Assembly (NCBI GenBank): GCA_963643035.1
Contig: CAVIKO010000006.1
Span: 1-64,000 of the forward strand
Origin: UMGS1696 sp963643035
GTDB taxonomy: Bacteria > Bacillota > Clostridia > Oscillospirales > CAG-272
Direction of reading: 5' to 3'
DNA: 64,000 nucleotides
In this document: positions 25,792-34,371 of the stretch, in pieces
Layout of the letters: each line of letters begins with the position of its first letter
Position numbering within the stretch: position 1 is the first letter of the stretch
Made by a program: the position numbers and the translations under genes
The notes under the pieces: generated by a model
What the model saw: the letters and a program-made list of their open reading frames with translations, nothing else
Databases searched by the model: none
What the model was told of the DNA's origin: nothing

Positions 25792-26252
25792 ACTTGATGT
25801 GCGATGATGCGGGAGGTTGCTCGTTCTCCATACTGTCAGGAGGCGCGAGGGAATTTCCGCGGAGTATGTCCGAGTAAATCGGGCGGAATGAATACGTCGG
25901 CGGACTATGGGCAATCCTATAGTCGGTGACGGATTCCCATAAAGGACGGTATGCCGGAGGGGTTTCCACTGGGATTTTCATGCGCAGTCGGACACGGTGC
26001 TGTGTATCGTGTACGGGAGGGCAGGAGAATGTCGGGCGGGATGCGATCCGGAACAGCCGGGGTTTGCGTATCTTGCAAGCCTTATTTTGCTGTATATCGG
26101 CGGTTTTTTAGAAAAATCGATGGGTATGCGTCAGGATAAGGGTGCGTGGGATGCGGAGACACCGCGTTTCTTTGGGGAAATTCGGACACACCCGAGTGCG
26201 TGTTCATCGCCTCAAATTCCATTTCATATGAAATTTGCAAGGAGGCAAGAAA
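25792..26252 (+). promoter_or_regulatory. Long 5' leader of rpsJ, candidate structured RNA
   Basis: About 460 nt lie between the promoter and rpsJ. Visible structure includes GACTATGG/CCTATAGTC (25903-25924) with flanking complementary G/C tracts. There is no terminator with a T-run near rpsJ, so regulation, if any, would be translational or by processing. S10 operons in several bacteria are controlled by r-protein L4 binding a leader; I cannot tell whether this is such an element. Short open frames inside overlap this structure and lack convincing signals. Confidence 0.45.
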
Positions 26253-26564
26253 ATGGCAGCAAGCGAAAAAATCAGAGTGAGACTCAGAAGCTACGAGCAT
26301 TCTCTTATCGATCAGGCGGCTGAAAAGATCGTGGACATCGCGAAGAGAAACGGCGCGGAGGTATCCGGCCCTGTGCCGCTGCCGACCGAGAAGGAAATCA
26401 TCACCATTCTCCGTGCGGTACATAAGTACAAGGACAGCCGTGAACAGTTCGAGCAGCGCACCCACAAGCGTTTGATCGAGATCAAGAAGCCCTCCCAGAA
26501 GGTTGTTGAGGCTCTCATGAGCGTCGAGCTTCCCGCCGGTGTGGACATCGATCTGAAACTGTAA
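26253..26564 (+). CDS. rpsJ: 30S ribosomal protein S10
   Basis: 103 residues; S10 sits in the 30S head and also partners NusB/NusG in antitermination. IRVRLRSYEHSLIDQAAEKIV and GPVPLPTEKEIITILR are diagnostic. AAGGAGG precedes ATG 26253; six codons of upstream open frame contain the ribosome-binding site. It is first in the cluster but, unusually, separated from rplC by 563 nt. Confidence 0.97.
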   Translation: MAASEKIRVRLRSYEHSLIDQAAEKIVDIAKRNGAEVSGPVPLPTEKEIITILRAVHKYKDSREQFEQRTHKRLIEIKKPSQKVVEALMSVELPAGVDIDLKL

Positions 26565-27127
26565 TTCTCACCGATCAAAAGCTGTTAACCCCGGAGAGAA
26601 CGGATATATGCTGTATCCTTTCCTTCCGATCCTCCGTATCGCCGCAAGGCTGTACGGATTCATGGCTCGCTCGTGATCCCGCCTCGCGGACGTTGCGGAA
26701 ACTGCCGAAGCAATTCGGATAAGTCCGTGTGCTGCTCTGTGAAGAGAAGTGCAGTCCTGCGTGCTGGAATCGCGCAAGCACCGGTCTGACGGAAAGTTGC
26801 CGTGTTTCACGCCGAAAGATCCAAGCCGGGATTTCGCATTCCGGTTAGGGCAAAATCCAAGGCGGAATATGGCTGCGACTGCAAAAAAGTGGAATCCGTC
26901 GGGCAAATAAAGTTCTTTGCCCGTTTTCTTTCAAGAAAGCGGGGGCTGACTGTGGCAGAGTGCTTGGGTCGTCTGGTTCTCCGATCGGATGCCCTGCATC
27001 CCGCGCGTCGATGCGCCTTTGAAAAGCGTTTACCTCGCGCGGGATGCCGCTTGATGAACAGCGTGGTCACGTTGCAAGGTCTCCAAGACCGCGCAACCAA
27101 TAACCTATTTTATTAGGAGGAAAAACG
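26565..27127 (+). promoter_or_regulatory. 563-nt structured spacer rpsJ-rplC
   Basis: No gene seen. Strong inverted repeats cluster in its last 150 nt: GCATCCCGCGCG (26996-27007) with CGCGCGGGATGC (27036-27047), perfect 12 bp; GTTGC..GGTCT/AGACC..GCAAC (27071-27097); and CCTA (27104) opposed to TAGG (27114-27117), which overlaps the rplC ribosome-binding site. The arrangement suits a translational control element for rplC or a processing site. No consensus promoter was found in it. Confidence 0.5.
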
Positions 27128-27760
27128 ATGAAAAAAGGAATCATCGGAAAGAAGCTGGGCATGACCCAGATCTTCACGGAAAACGGTCAGGTGATCCCGG
27201 TTACCGTAATCGAAGCCGGTCCCTGCGCCATCACCCAGAAGAAAACCGTGGAAACCGACGGCTACAACGCCGTACAGCTCGCGTTTGAAGAGATCCGCGA
27301 AAAGCTCGTCAATAAGCCGAGAGCCGGTCACTTCAAGAAGGCAGGCGTTTCCGCTCGCCGTCATCTCAAGGAATTCCGCTTGGACGACATCGAGAGCCTG
27401 AACGTCGGCGACACCATTTCCGCGGATACGTTCGCGTCCGGCGATAAGGTGGACATCACCGGTATCACCAAGGGCCGCGGCTACACGGGCGTTGTCAAGA
27501 GATGGAACGCGCACATCCTGCGCATGACCCACGGTACCGGTCCGATTCACCGTCAGCCGGGTTCCATGGGCGCAAACTCCACCCCGTCCAGAATTTATAA
27601 GAACAAGCACATGGCAGGTCAGTACGGTAACGAGCAGGTTACGGTTCTGAACCTCGAAGTTGTCAAGGTAGACACCGAGAAGAACCTCATCGCGGTTAAG
27701 GGCGCAGTTCCCGGCGCGAAGGGCGGCATCGTGTTCCTCCGTGACAGCGTGAAAGCATAA
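27128..27760 (+). CDS. rplC: 50S ribosomal protein L3
   Basis: 210 residues; L3 nucleates 23S rRNA folding near the peptidyl transferase centre. MKKGIIGKKLGMTQIF and the loop region GPIHRQPGSMGANSTPSRIYKNKHMAGQYG are diagnostic. AGGAGG is 6-8 bases before the ATG. Confidence 0.97.
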   Translation: MKKGIIGKKLGMTQIFTENGQVIPVTVIEAGPCAITQKKTVETDGYNAVQLAFEEIREKLVNKPRAGHFKKAGVSARRHLKEFRLDDIESLNVGDTISADTFASGDKVDITGITKGRGYTGVVKRWNAHILRMTHGTGPIHRQPGSMGANSTPSRIYKNKHMAGQYGNEQVTVLNLEVVKVDTEKNLIAVKGAVPGAKGGIVFLRDSVKA

Positions 27761-27780
27761 GTCGGAAGGAGGAAACGAAA

Positions 27781-28404
27781 ATGGCTGAATTAAAAGTTGT
27801 AAACATGGCCGGCGCGGAAGTTGGCACGATGAGCCTGTCTGACGCTGTATTTGCCAGTGAGATCCATGCTTCCGTCCTTCACGCAGCAGTAAAGGCGTAT
27901 CTCGGCAACCAGAGACAGGGCACACAGTCCACGCTGACCCGCACTGAGGTTTCCGGCGGCGGCAGAAAACCGTGGAAACAGAAGGGTACCGGCCGCGCAA
28001 GACAGGGTTCCACCAGAGCTCCGCAGTGGACACACGGCGGCGTGGCGCTCGGTCCGAAGCCGCGTCTCTACAAGACCAAGGTTAACAAGAAGGTTCGCCG
28101 TCTCGCTATGACCAGCGCACTCTCTTCTAAGGTGGCAGATAACGAAATGATCATCGTTGATGCCATCACCGCCAGCGAATACAAGACCAAAACCATGGTT
28201 AAGATGCTCTCCGCGATCGGCGCAGGCAAGAAGACCCTCGTCGTTCTCCCCGCAGTGGACGCTATGGTAATGGGCAGCCTTGCCAATATCCCCGGCGTAA
28301 AGGTCGTTCTGACCAACACCCTCTGCGTTTACGACATCCTCAACTGCAATTCCCTCGTGATCGCTAAGGAAGCTGTACAGAAAATCGAGGAGGTATACGC
28401 ATAA
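27781..28404 (+). CDS. rplD: 50S ribosomal protein L4
   Basis: 207 residues. L4 lines the exit tunnel with a long loop; the loop segment GGRKPWKQKGTGRARQGS is present. In some bacteria L4 also represses its own operon. Stop and the rplW start share a base (TAATG), implying coupling. Confidence 0.97.
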   Translation: MAELKVVNMAGAEVGTMSLSDAVFASEIHASVLHAAVKAYLGNQRQGTQSTLTRTEVSGGGRKPWKQKGTGRARQGSTRAPQWTHGGVALGPKPRLYKTKVNKKVRRLAMTSALSSKVADNEMIIVDAITASEYKTKTMVKMLSAIGAGKKTLVVLPAVDAMVMGSLANIPGVKVVLTNTLCVYDILNCNSLVIAKEAVQKIEEVYA

Positions 28405-28700
28405 TGAAATTCGTTCAGGATGTTATTATCAGACCTCTCATCACCGAGCGTTCCATGGACATGATCTCCGAGCGCAAGTACTCCTTTGAAGTTGCAAAGG
28501 ATGCTTCCAAGCCGGAAATCGCAGCCGCTGTTGAGGCTATGTTCAAGGGTACCAAGGTAAAGAGCGTAAACACCATTACGATGAAGTCTAAGCCGAAGAG
28601 AGTTCGTCTCGTTCCCGGAAAGACCGCCAGCTGGAAAAAGGCGATCGTCACCCTCACTGAGGATTCCGCGACCATCGAATTCTTCGAAGGCATGAACTGA
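28404..28700 (+). CDS. rplW: 50S ribosomal protein L23
   Basis: 98 residues; L23 is at the tunnel exit and docks trigger factor and SRP. IIRPLITERSMDMISERKYSFEVA and VNTITMKSKPKRV are typical. It overlaps rplD by one base. Confidence 0.96.
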   Translation: MKFVQDVIIRPLITERSMDMISERKYSFEVAKDASKPEIAAAVEAMFKGTKVKSVNTITMKSKPKRVRLVPGKTASWKKAIVTLTEDSATIEFFEGMN

Positions 28701-28718
28701 GAAGGAGGACGCTAACAA

Positions 28719-29549
28719 ATGCCTACTATCAAATACAAGCCGACAACTCCGGCAAGAAGACATATGTCTGTTCCGTCCTTCGACGAGATCACCAAGTTCA
28801 CTCCCGAAAAGAGCCTGCTCGCGACCAAGAAAAAGAACGCCGGCCGCAACAGCTATGGCAGAATCACCGTTCGTCACAAGGGCGGCGGAAACCGTCAGAA
28901 ATATCGTATCATCGACTTCAAGCGTCAGTCCGAGAAGCCGCAGACCGTTGTGGGTATCGAATACGACCCGAACCGCACTGCGTATATCGCACTCGTGAAG
29001 GACGAGGATGGTAAGAAGAGCTACATCGTCGCTCCGGTTGGCGTGACCGACGGTCAGGTTCTTTACTCCGGCAAGGATGCCGACATCATTCCCGGCAACA
29101 CCCTGCCGCTTGCCAATATCCCCGATGGTACCTTCGTACACAATATTGAGCTCCATCCCGGCAAGGGCGGTCAGATGGTTCGTTCCGCCGGTGCGCAGGC
29201 ACAGGTCATGGGTAAGGAAAACGGCAAGGTAATGCTCCGTCTTCCTTCCGGTGAAATGCGCTATGTGATGGACAACTGCCTCGCTACGATCGGTCAGGTC
29301 GGCAACATCGAGCACGACACCGTCAAGATCGGTAAGGCCGGTAAGAAGCGTCACATGGGTATCCGCCCGACTGTTCGCGGTTCCGTCATGAACCCGTGCG
29401 ATCACCCGCATGGTGGTGGTGAAGGTCGTTCCCCGATCGGTCGTCCCGGCCCTGTTACCCCGTGGGGCAAGCCGGCTCTCGGTTACAAGACGAGAAACAA
29501 GAAGGCTCGCACCGACAAGATGATCGTAAAACGCAGAAACAGCAAGTAA
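28719..29549 (+). CDS. rplB: 50S ribosomal protein L2
   Basis: 276 residues, usual length; L2 is needed for subunit joining and peptidyl transfer. The conserved C-terminal block with VMNPCDHPHGGGEGR contains the invariant His. AAGGAGG lies upstream. Confidence 0.98.
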   Translation: MPTIKYKPTTPARRHMSVPSFDEITKFTPEKSLLATKKKNAGRNSYGRITVRHKGGGNRQKYRIIDFKRQSEKPQTVVGIEYDPNRTAYIALVKDEDGKKSYIVAPVGVTDGQVLYSGKDADIIPGNTLPLANIPDGTFVHNIELHPGKGGQMVRSAGAQAQVMGKENGKVMLRLPSGEMRYVMDNCLATIGQVGNIEHDTVKIGKAGKKRHMGIRPTVRGSVMNPCDHPHGGGEGRSPIGRPGPVTPWGKPALGYKTRNKKARTDKMIVKRRNSK

Positions 29550-29567
29550 GGAAGGAGGCAGCTTAGA

Positions 29568-29849
29568 ATGAGCAGAAGTTTGAAAAAAGCACCGTTTATC
29601 GAGGAAAAGCTCTACCAGAGAGTTTGCCAGATGAACGAAAAAGGCGAAAAGAAGGTCCTCAAGACCTGGTCCAGAGCCTCTACCATTTTCCCGGAATTCG
29701 TTGGTCATACGGTTGCCATCCACGATGGCAAGAAGCACATCCCGGTGTATATCACCGAGGATATGGTCGGCCACAAGTTCGGTGAGTTCGCCCCTACCAG
29801 AACCTTTAAGGGTCACGCCGGTTCCAAGACTTCCAATAACGGTAAATAA
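29568..29849 (+). CDS. rpsS: 30S ribosomal protein S19
   Basis: 93 residues; a 30S head protein contacting S13. MSRSLKKAPFIEEKL and HNGKKHIPV-type core (HDGKKHIPVYITEDMVGHKFGEF) are diagnostic. Confidence 0.97.
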   Translation: MSRSLKKAPFIEEKLYQRVCQMNEKGEKKVLKTWSRASTIFPEFVGHTVAIHDGKKHIPVYITEDMVGHKFGEFAPTRTFKGHAGSKTSNNGK

Positions 29850-29873
29850 TCAAGAGGGAGGAGCAAATAGGAA

Positions 29874-30209
29874 ATGGAATCTAAATCTACCCAGAAGCAT
29901 ATCCGCATCTCCCCTCGTAAGGTCAAGATTGTTCTCGACCTCATCCGTGGGAAGGACTACGATGTAGCCTGCGGTATCCTCAAAAATACCCCCAAGTCCG
30001 CCAGCCCTTACGTCCTTAAGCTGCTCGATAAGGTGGCTGCAGACGCGGAAAACAATTTCCACATGAATAAGGACAACCTCTATGTGTCTGAGTGCTTCGT
30101 CTGCCCCGGCATGACTATGAAGCGCATTATGCCCAGAGGTAAGGGATCCGCTGACCGGATTCTCAAGAGAACCAGCCATATCACCGTGGCTTTGAAAGAA
30201 AAAGAGTAA
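29874..30209 (+). CDS. rplV: 50S ribosomal protein L22
   Basis: 111 residues; L22 lines the exit tunnel. IRISPRKVKIVLDLIRGKDYDVA and the C-terminal beta-hairpin region MKRIMPRGKGSADRILKRTSHIT are clear. Confidence 0.96.
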   Translation: MESKSTQKHIRISPRKVKIVLDLIRGKDYDVACGILKNTPKSASPYVLKLLDKVAADAENNFHMNKDNLYVSECFVCPGMTMKRIMPRGKGSADRILKRTSHITVALKEKE

Positions 30210-30224
30210 GGAGGCAGTCGAAAC

Positions 30225-31088
30225 ATGGGACAGAAAGTGAATCCGCACGGCCTTCGTGTCGGCGTAATCAAGAACTGGGACTCCAGATGGTTTGCCTCCG
30301 ACGAAAAGTTCGGCGATACCCTGGTCCAGGACTATAAGGTCAGAGAATTCCTGAAGAAGAAGCTTTTCCTCGCAGGTATTCCGAAGATCGAAATTGAAAG
30401 AGACAACACCGGTAAGGTGCGCGTCTTTATCCACTGCGCAAAGCCCGGTATGGTTATCGGCCGCGGCGGCAGTGAAATCGACAACCTCAAGGCAGACATC
30501 GAGAAGATCGTCGGCGCCCCGGTTATCGTAAACGTCATCGAGGTTAAGCCGGTTGAAATGGACGCACAGCTTGTCGCTGAATCCATCGCAAACCAGCTTG
30601 AACGTCGTATCTCCTTCCGCAGAGCCATGAAGGGCGCGATCCAGCGTACCATGCGTATGGGCGCAAAGGGTATCAAGGTTTGCCTCTCCGGTCGTCTCGC
30701 AGGTGCTGAAATCGCACGTACCGAGCATTACCACGAGGGTACCATCCCGCTGCAGACCATCCGCGCGGACATCGATTATGGTTTCTGGGAAGCCAACACC
30801 ACCTATGGTAAGATCGGTGTAAAGGTGTGGATCTACAAGGGAGAAATCCTCTCTGAAGTCGCACGCACCGGCGCCGTTACCGAGGATCGTCGGAACAACA
30901 ACCAGCGTCGCGGGGATCGCAGAGACGGTCAGAGACGCGACCGCAGAGACGGTGACCGCAGAAACGGCGGCGACCGCAGAGACGGTCAGCGTCGCGACGG
31001 ACAGGGTCCGAGAGGCAATCGCCCCGCGCAGCCCGAATCCAGACCGCCGAGAGCTCCCAGAAAAGTTGAGGAAGGAGGCGCGCACTAA
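30225..31088 (+). CDS. rpsC: 30S ribosomal protein S3 with Arg/Asp/Gly-rich C-terminal tail
   Basis: 287 residues. Residues 1-about 220 are a normal S3: MGQKVNPHGLRVG, the KH motif GMVIGRGGSEIDNLK, and IRADIDYGFWEANTTYG. The remaining about 65 residues form a tail of RRDGQRRD-like repeats (EDRRNNNQRRGDRRDGQ...) ending in a Pro/Arg-rich segment. Usual bacterial S3 ends near 210-235. The repeats are encoded by CGCAGAGACGGT-type units. The stop overlaps the rplP start by one base. Confidence 0.95.
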   Translation: MGQKVNPHGLRVGVIKNWDSRWFASDEKFGDTLVQDYKVREFLKKKLFLAGIPKIEIERDNTGKVRVFIHCAKPGMVIGRGGSEIDNLKADIEKIVGAPVIVNVIEVKPVEMDAQLVAESIANQLERRISFRRAMKGAIQRTMRMGAKGIKVCLSGRLAGAEIARTEHYHEGTIPLQTIRADIDYGFWEANTTYGKIGVKVWIYKGEILSEVARTGAVTEDRRNNNQRRGDRRDGQRRDRRDGDRRNGGDRRDGQRRDGQGPRGNRPAQPESRPPRAPRKVEEGGAH

Positions 31089-31519
31089 TGTTATCGCCTA
31101 AGAGAGTTAAGTACAGACGCGTACAGAGAGGCCGCCTCACCGGTAAGGCACTCCGCGGCAATAAGATCACCAACGGCGAATTCGGTCTTGTCGCTATCGA
31201 ACCCGCATGGATCACCGCAAACCAGATCGAAGCAGCTCGTATTGCTATGACCCGTTACGTCAAGAGAGGCGGTCAGGTCTGGATCAAGATCTTCCCCGAC
31301 AAGCCCATCACTGAAAAGCCTGCCGAAACACGTATGGGTTCCGGTAAAGGTACGCCCGAATACTGGGTTGCAGTCGTAAAGCCGGGCAGAGTTATGTTTG
31401 AAATGGGTGGCATCTCCGAGGATCTCGCTCGGGAAGCTATGCGTCTCGCTATGCATAAGCTCCCGATCAAGTGCCGCTTCGCTACCCGCGAACAACTGGA
31501 AAAAGAAGTGGAGGGTTAA
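31088..31519 (+). CDS. rplP: 50S ribosomal protein L16
   Basis: 143 residues; L16 organises the A-site side of the 50S. MLSPKRVKYRRVQRGRLTGKA, the KPAETRMGSGKG motif around the usual hydroxylated/methylated region, and LAREAMRLAMHKLPIKC are typical. Confidence 0.97.
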   Translation: MLSPKRVKYRRVQRGRLTGKALRGNKITNGEFGLVAIEPAWITANQIEAARIAMTRYVKRGGQVWIKIFPDKPITEKPAETRMGSGKGTPEYWVAVVKPGRVMFEMGGISEDLAREAMRLAMHKLPIKCRFATREQLEKEVEG

Positions 31520-31522
31520 GCT

Positions 31523-31711
31523 GTGAAGGCAACAGAACTCAGAAATAAGTCTGCAGAAGAGCTCGCATCTATGCTGACCGACCTGAAAACCGAACTCTTT
31601 AATCTCCGTTTTCAGCTCGCTATCAATCAGCTTGATAATCCCCACAAGATCAAGGAAACCAAAAAGGAAATCGCTCGCGTGATGACCATCATCGCCGAGA
31701 AGAAGGCATAA
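31523..31711 (+). CDS. rpmC: 50S ribosomal protein L29
   Basis: 62 residues, all-alpha, near the tunnel exit. MKATELRNKSAEELASMLTD and ELFNLRFQLAINQLDNPHKI are diagnostic. GTG start 3 bp after rplP; the GAGGG within the end of rplP serves as ribosome-binding site. Confidence 0.95.
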   Translation: MKATELRNKSAEELASMLTDLKTELFNLRFQLAINQLDNPHKIKETKKEIARVMTIIAEKKA

Positions 31712-31721
31712 GGGGGACATT

Positions 31722-31982
31722 ATGGCAGAAGAACGCGCTCTCAGAAAAACCAGAGTGGGTAAGGTCGTAAGCGACAAGATGGACAAAACCATCGTGATTG
31801 CCATCGAAAACCATGTCAAGCACCCCACCTATGGTAAGATTATCAAGCATACCACCAAAATTCACGCGCACGATGCGGAAAATACCGCAGGCATCGGCGA
31901 TACCGTTGAGGTAATGGAAACCCGCCCGCTGTCCAAGACCGTTCGCTGGAGACTGGTTCGCGTTATCGAAAAGGCTAAGTAA
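31722..31982 (+). CDS. rpsQ: 30S ribosomal protein S17
   Basis: 86 residues, OB fold. KTRVGKVVSDKMDKTIVIAIENHVKHPTYGK and TRPLSKTVRWRLV are diagnostic. Last gene before a 338-nt spacer. Confidence 0.97.
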   Translation: MAEERALRKTRVGKVVSDKMDKTIVIAIENHVKHPTYGKIIKHTTKIHAHDAENTAGIGDTVEVMETRPLSKTVRWRLVRVIEKAK

Positions 31983-32320
31983 GGTTTGTTGGAGGACGAC
32001 GATCCGACACCTCCAAAATCTTTGTACCTTTTCAAAGGCTAAACGTGCAGTACAGGTCTGACGACTTGAGCAGCACGTCCATCCAAAAAAGTTACACCGT
32101 ATCCTCAACCAAAAATGTATAAAAGTTTTTGGAAGGGGGTGCGGGGGAGACTTTTTTCAAAAAAGTTTCCCCCGCGAAAAACAAACAATAGATAGTTGAA
32201 GCCGTAAGACAAGCGCACGGAGCAGGGGTCAGATGGCGGGGAACCTGCTTTGACACCCTTTGGTCGTGCGAACTCTCTGACGGTGTACTCCTCACAAAAA
32301 TACATAAGGAGATACAAGAC
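31983..32320. other. 338-nt spacer rpsQ-rplN with R1 hairpin
   Basis: No gene seen. The centre holds an R1 hairpin (32133-32175); the rest has no recognised element. The rplN ribosome-binding site (AAGGAGA) ends it. Confidence 0.6.
32115..32176. repeat. Dispersed hairpin element R1 (copy c)
   Basis: TATAAAAGTTTTTGGAAGGGGGT leads into GCGGGGGAGACTTTTTT (32141-32157) opposed to AAAAAAGTTTCCCCCGC (32159-32175), a 17-bp stem with one mismatch and a one-base loop. Confidence 0.92.
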
Positions 32321-32689
32321 ATGATTCAACAGCAATCCTTAATGAAGGTTGCCGATAACACCGGTGCGAAGGAGCTTATGTGTATCCGGGTACTGGGCGG
32401 CACCGGCAGACGTTACGCAAACATTGGCGACGTGGTTGTATGCGCTGTTAAGAAGGCGGCTCCCGGCGGCGTTGTCAAGAAGGGCGAGGTAGTGAAGGCG
32501 GTTATCGTAAGAAGCAGAAAGGGTCTGCGCCGCGGCGACGGATCCTATATTAAGTTCGACGAAAACGCAGCCGTAATCATCAACGATGACAAGAACCCCA
32601 AGGGCACCCGTATTTTTGGGCCTGTAGCGCGTGAGCTTCGTGAACACGACTACACCAAAATCCTGTCCCTGGCACCCGAAGTTCTTTAA
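32321..32689 (+). CDS. rplN: 50S ribosomal protein L14
   Basis: 122 residues; L14 lies at the subunit interface. MIQQQSLMKVADNTGAKELMCIRVLGG and FDENAAVIINDDKNPKGTRIFGPVARELR are diagnostic. First gene of the spc segment, separated from rpsQ by a spacer with a hairpin repeat. Confidence 0.97.
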   Translation: MIQQQSLMKVADNTGAKELMCIRVLGGTGRRYANIGDVVVCAVKKAAPGGVVKKGEVVKAVIVRSRKGLRRGDGSYIKFDENAAVIINDDKNPKGTRIFGPVARELREHDYTKILSLAPEVL

Positions 32690-32703
32690 TGGAGGTAGAA
32701 AAG

Positions 32704-33021
32704 ATGATGAAGAAGCTTCATATAAAGAAGGGTGACGAGGTCATCGTCATTTCCGGCGACGACAAGGGCAAGACCGGCAAGGTCGTTGAAGTGTCCCCCA
32801 AGGAAGGAAAAGTAATCGTATCCGGCGTGCATATCGTAAAGAAGCACGTGAAGCCGAGACCGCCCCAGGAAGCTGGCGGCATCGTCGAGGTAGAAGGTGC
32901 GATCTATGCTTGCAAGGTACAGCTGTACTGCGATAAGTGCAAGAAGGCAACCAGAGCCGCTCACAAGATCGACGGCGACAAGAAAACACGCGTATGCGCC
33001 AAGTGCGGCGCTGAGCTGTAA
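32704..33021 (+). CDS. rplX: 50S ribosomal protein L24, zinc-ribbon type
   Basis: 105 residues. KOW domain (LHIKKGDEVIVISGDDKGKTGKVVEV) plus a C-terminal CDKC/CAKC cysteine pair set that can bind zinc. ATG 32704 was chosen because GGAGG (32691-32695) precedes it; the frame can be read from an ATG at 32689 overlapping the rplN stop, but that start would place the ribosome-binding site inside the gene. Confidence 0.95.
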   Translation: MMKKLHIKKGDEVIVISGDDKGKTGKVVEVSPKEGKVIVSGVHIVKKHVKPRPPQEAGGIVEVEGAIYACKVQLYCDKCKKATRAAHKIDGDKKTRVCAKCGAEL

Positions 33022-33035
33022 TGCGGAGGTGTACG

Positions 33036-33578
33036 ATGGCTGCAAGAATGAGAGAATTATACACTTCTGAGGTTGCTCCGGCTCTGATGAAGAAGTTCCA
33101 GTACAAGAGCGTGATGCAGATCCCGAAGTTCGAGAAGATCGTCATCAACGTTGGCGCTGGCGACGCAAAGGAAAACTCGAAGGTTATCGACGCGATCATG
33201 GCAGACCTGGCACTGATCTCCGGTCAGAAGCCGGTTCCGACCTACGCGAAGAAGTCCGTAGCAAACTTCAAGCTCCGTGAAGGCATGAAGATCGGCGTGA
33301 AGGTTACCCTCCGCGGCGACAAGATGTACGAATTCATGGATCGTCTGTTCAACTTCGCTCTCCCGAGAGTGCGTGACTTCAAGGGTATCAACCCGGACGC
33401 GTTCGACGGCAGAGGCAACTATGCCCTCGGTCTGAAGGAACAGCTGATCTTCCCCGAAATCGAGTATGACAAGGTCGAAAAGATCCGTGGTATGGACATT
33501 TGCTTCGTTACCACCGCACAGACCGACGCAGAAGCGAAGGAAATGCTGACCCTCATGGGCGCACCCTTTGCAAAATAA
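33036..33578 (+). CDS. rplE: 50S ribosomal protein L5
   Basis: 180 residues; L5 binds 5S rRNA. IPKFEKIVINVGAGDAKENSK, SGQKPVPTYAKKSVANFKLREG and the C-terminal FVTTAQTDAEAKEML are diagnostic. GCGGAGG precedes ATG 33036, favouring it over the ATG at 33021. Confidence 0.96.
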   Translation: MAARMRELYTSEVAPALMKKFQYKSVMQIPKFEKIVINVGAGDAKENSKVIDAIMADLALISGQKPVPTYAKKSVANFKLREGMKIGVKVTLRGDKMYEFMDRLFNFALPRVRDFKGINPDAFDGRGNYALGLKEQLIFPEIEYDKVEKIRGMDICFVTTAQTDAEAKEMLTLMGAPFAK

Positions 33579-33595
33579 TCGAGGAGGTAGAAGAA

Positions 33596-33781
33596 ATGGC
33601 TAAAACATCGATGATCCTGAAGCAGCAGAGAAAGCAGAAGTACTCCACCCGTGAGTACAACCGCTGCAAGATCTGCGGTCGTCCCCATGCTTACCTCCGC
33701 AAATACGGTATCTGCCGTATCTGCTTCCGTGAGCTTGCATACAAGGGCGAAATCCCCGGCGTTCGCAAAGCATCTTGGTAA
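33596..33781 (+). CDS. rpsN: 30S ribosomal protein S14, type Z (zinc)
   Basis: 61 residues with the zinc motif CKICGRPH/CRICFRELA, the C+ form of S14. MAKTSMILKQQRKQKYSTREYN is typical. GAGGAGG precedes the ATG. It is followed by a 590-nt spacer before rpsH, to which it is usually adjacent. Confidence 0.96.
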   Translation: MAKTSMILKQQRKQKYSTREYNRCKICGRPHAYLRKYGICRICFRELAYKGEIPGVRKASW

Positions 33782-34371
33782 TGCGGGGAAGCTCCCGCGG
33801 GCATGAAAGCCCCCGCAAACAGCTGCCGCAGACTTAAATTGACATTTTGTCGGGTTTGGGTTTGAGGCTTGGTGGATTATGGGGTTTGGTTGAGAACCTG
33901 TCCGTTCAGACTAACTCTGCAGGCGACCATATGGTTGGTTTGCGGTGGGATACCTGTAACCCGGATTTTGCGAAAGCACCACTTATTTACAGATTGATAC
34001 GGGGATGGTGCAAAACTGTCCCCGATCAATACCCCCGGTACGGGAGAAATCCCGCGTCGGGCAATATACGTTCCGCGTCAGTAGGAAAGTGTCGGTTCTG
34101 ATTACCCGGATAGAAAGATGGTTTATTGTTGTGAGGGGTATACGTAAAACCTTTCATACATGGGTCGATGGATCTGAGTACCCATTGAGCCATGTATAAA
34201 GTTCTTGCACAGCTTCTTTCAAAAAGCGACCGTCTCTTCATCCGAGCGACTAGGATTACTCACTTTAACCACTGGCAAGCGGCTTGGCAAAGCTGAGAGA
34301 GGAAGGGTAAATCCTCGAAAGAACTGCCGGGCAGCAAGAAAAAATGACTTGCATGACAGGAGGAAAACATT
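33782..34371 (+). promoter_or_regulatory. 590-nt structured spacer rpsN-rpsH
   Basis: No gene seen. Four strong inverted repeats: GCGGGC/GCCCCCGC just after rpsN; ATTGAT-A-CGGGGA (33993-34005) with TCCCCGATCAAT (34019-34030), a 12-bp stem with one bulge; a nested hairpin ATACATGG...CCATGTAT (about 34158-34199) with inner GGGT/ACCC; and a dispersed R2-like fragment (TATAAAGTTCTTGC...AAAAAGCGACCG) at about 34196-34242. The stem at 33993 has the look of a folded RNA, but I cannot assign it to a known r-protein site. Confidence 0.5.

Noticed and set aside
25951..26323. Short open frames in the rpsJ leader
   Set aside because: They overlap each other and predicted stems, run into rpsJ out of frame, and have no convincing start signals.
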